From Deltaproteobacteria bacterium (GTDB taxonomy: Bacteria > Desulfobacterota > Syntrophorhabdia > Syntrophorhabdales > Syntrophorhabdaceae), in contig DNYO01000337.1 in assembly GCA_003506795.1 (NCBI GenBank), positions 1 to 5,397 of the forward strand: a DNA stretch of 5,397 nt, given 5' to 3'. Shown one piece after another: positions 5,239-5,397 of the stretch. Position numbers and translations under genes: made by a program. Below the pieces are notes generated by a model. It was not told where the DNA came from and ran no database searches. It was given only the letters and a program-made list of their open reading frames with translations. Positions within the stretch are counted from its first letter, which is position 1, and each line of letters begins with the position of its first letter.

Positions 5239-5397
5239 CTACATCTTGTATTTTCCGAAATCGTCCTGGGAAAGGTTCTCCAGTATATCTTCCCAATCGG
5301 AGCTTTCGGTTACGACCTTGTCACCCTTCTGGGTTGTCAGATCCACCTTCGCCGAGCGCTGGATCACGCTCTCTTCGACGAAGATCGGCGCGCCGGT
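5239..5397 (-). CDS. Bifunctional nuclease family protein (DUF151), C-terminal fragment
   Basis: Only the last 52 codons are in the window; the gene continues past the right edge. The visible part reads TGAPIFVEESVIQRSAKVDL, then a polar linker and the tail DWEDILENLSQDDFGKYKM before TAG. The 'R-T-G-A-P-I-F-V' strand followed by a charged linker and an acidic, FGKYKM-type end fits DUF151 proteins of deltaproteobacteria, usually about 160 residues. Members have been described as nucleases with DNase and RNase activity in plants; the bacterial role is poorly defined. The catalytic core lies outside the window, so this rests on the C-terminus alone. Confidence 0.7.
   Translation of the reverse strand, partial: TGAPIFVEESVIQRSAKVDLTTQKGDKVVTESSDWEDILENLSQDDFGKYKM

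Overview
The window is a stretch of ordinary bacterial chromosome with seven protein genes, all on the minus strand. In transcription order (from the right edge leftward) they are: the end of a bifunctional-nuclease (DUF151) gene, a PHP-domain phosphoesterase, hisC, a small dodecin-type protein, cmk, ispH and rpsA. The rpsA gene runs off the left edge. G+C is roughly 55-60% in most genes I hand-counted. The cmk-ispH-rpsA order and the protein styles (a ~273-residue IspH, an S1 with 'DPW' linkers, a DUF151 protein ending in FGKYKM) suggest a deltaproteobacterium in the broad sense (Desulfobacterota, perhaps a syntroph-like lineage). That is inference from gene order and remembered family features, not a database match.

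Right part (about 5397-3364): the DUF151 tail ends at 5239. A 154-base gap follows, holding weak promoter-like and hairpin signals. Then come the PHP gene and hisC, only 5 bases apart, so they are probably co-transcribed. HisC makes histidinol phosphate and PHP-type phosphatases can dephosphorylate it, so the pair may encode two consecutive steps of histidine synthesis. An aromatic-aminotransferase role for the HisC homologue is the main alternative.

Middle part (about 3363-2863): a dodecin-family gene of 71 codons is isolated between two gaps of about 140 bases. A 9-bp-stem hairpin lies just after hisC. A 68-base inverted-repeat structure lies just after the dodecin stop and abuts a good sigma-70-like promoter (TTGAAT-17-TATACT) facing cmk. 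The dodecin lacks the flavin-stacking Trp and the flavin-contacting Gln of the archaeal prototype, so flavin binding should not be assumed.

Left part (2862-1): cmk, ispH and rpsA form a tight operon (1-base and 9-base gaps) joining pyrimidine nucleotide metabolism, the last step of the MEP isoprenoid pathway and ribosomal protein S1. ispH and rpsA share a reading frame and are separated only by one UAG and three sense codons, which recalls the natural IspH-S1 fusions of Clostridia. The central third of ispH is clearly AT-richer than its surroundings and carries a promoter-like sequence. I see no mobile element, CRISPR, tRNA, rRNA or obvious novel system. The points worth a second look are the IspH/S1 junction, the atypical dodecin with its structured flanks, and the ispH composition dip.
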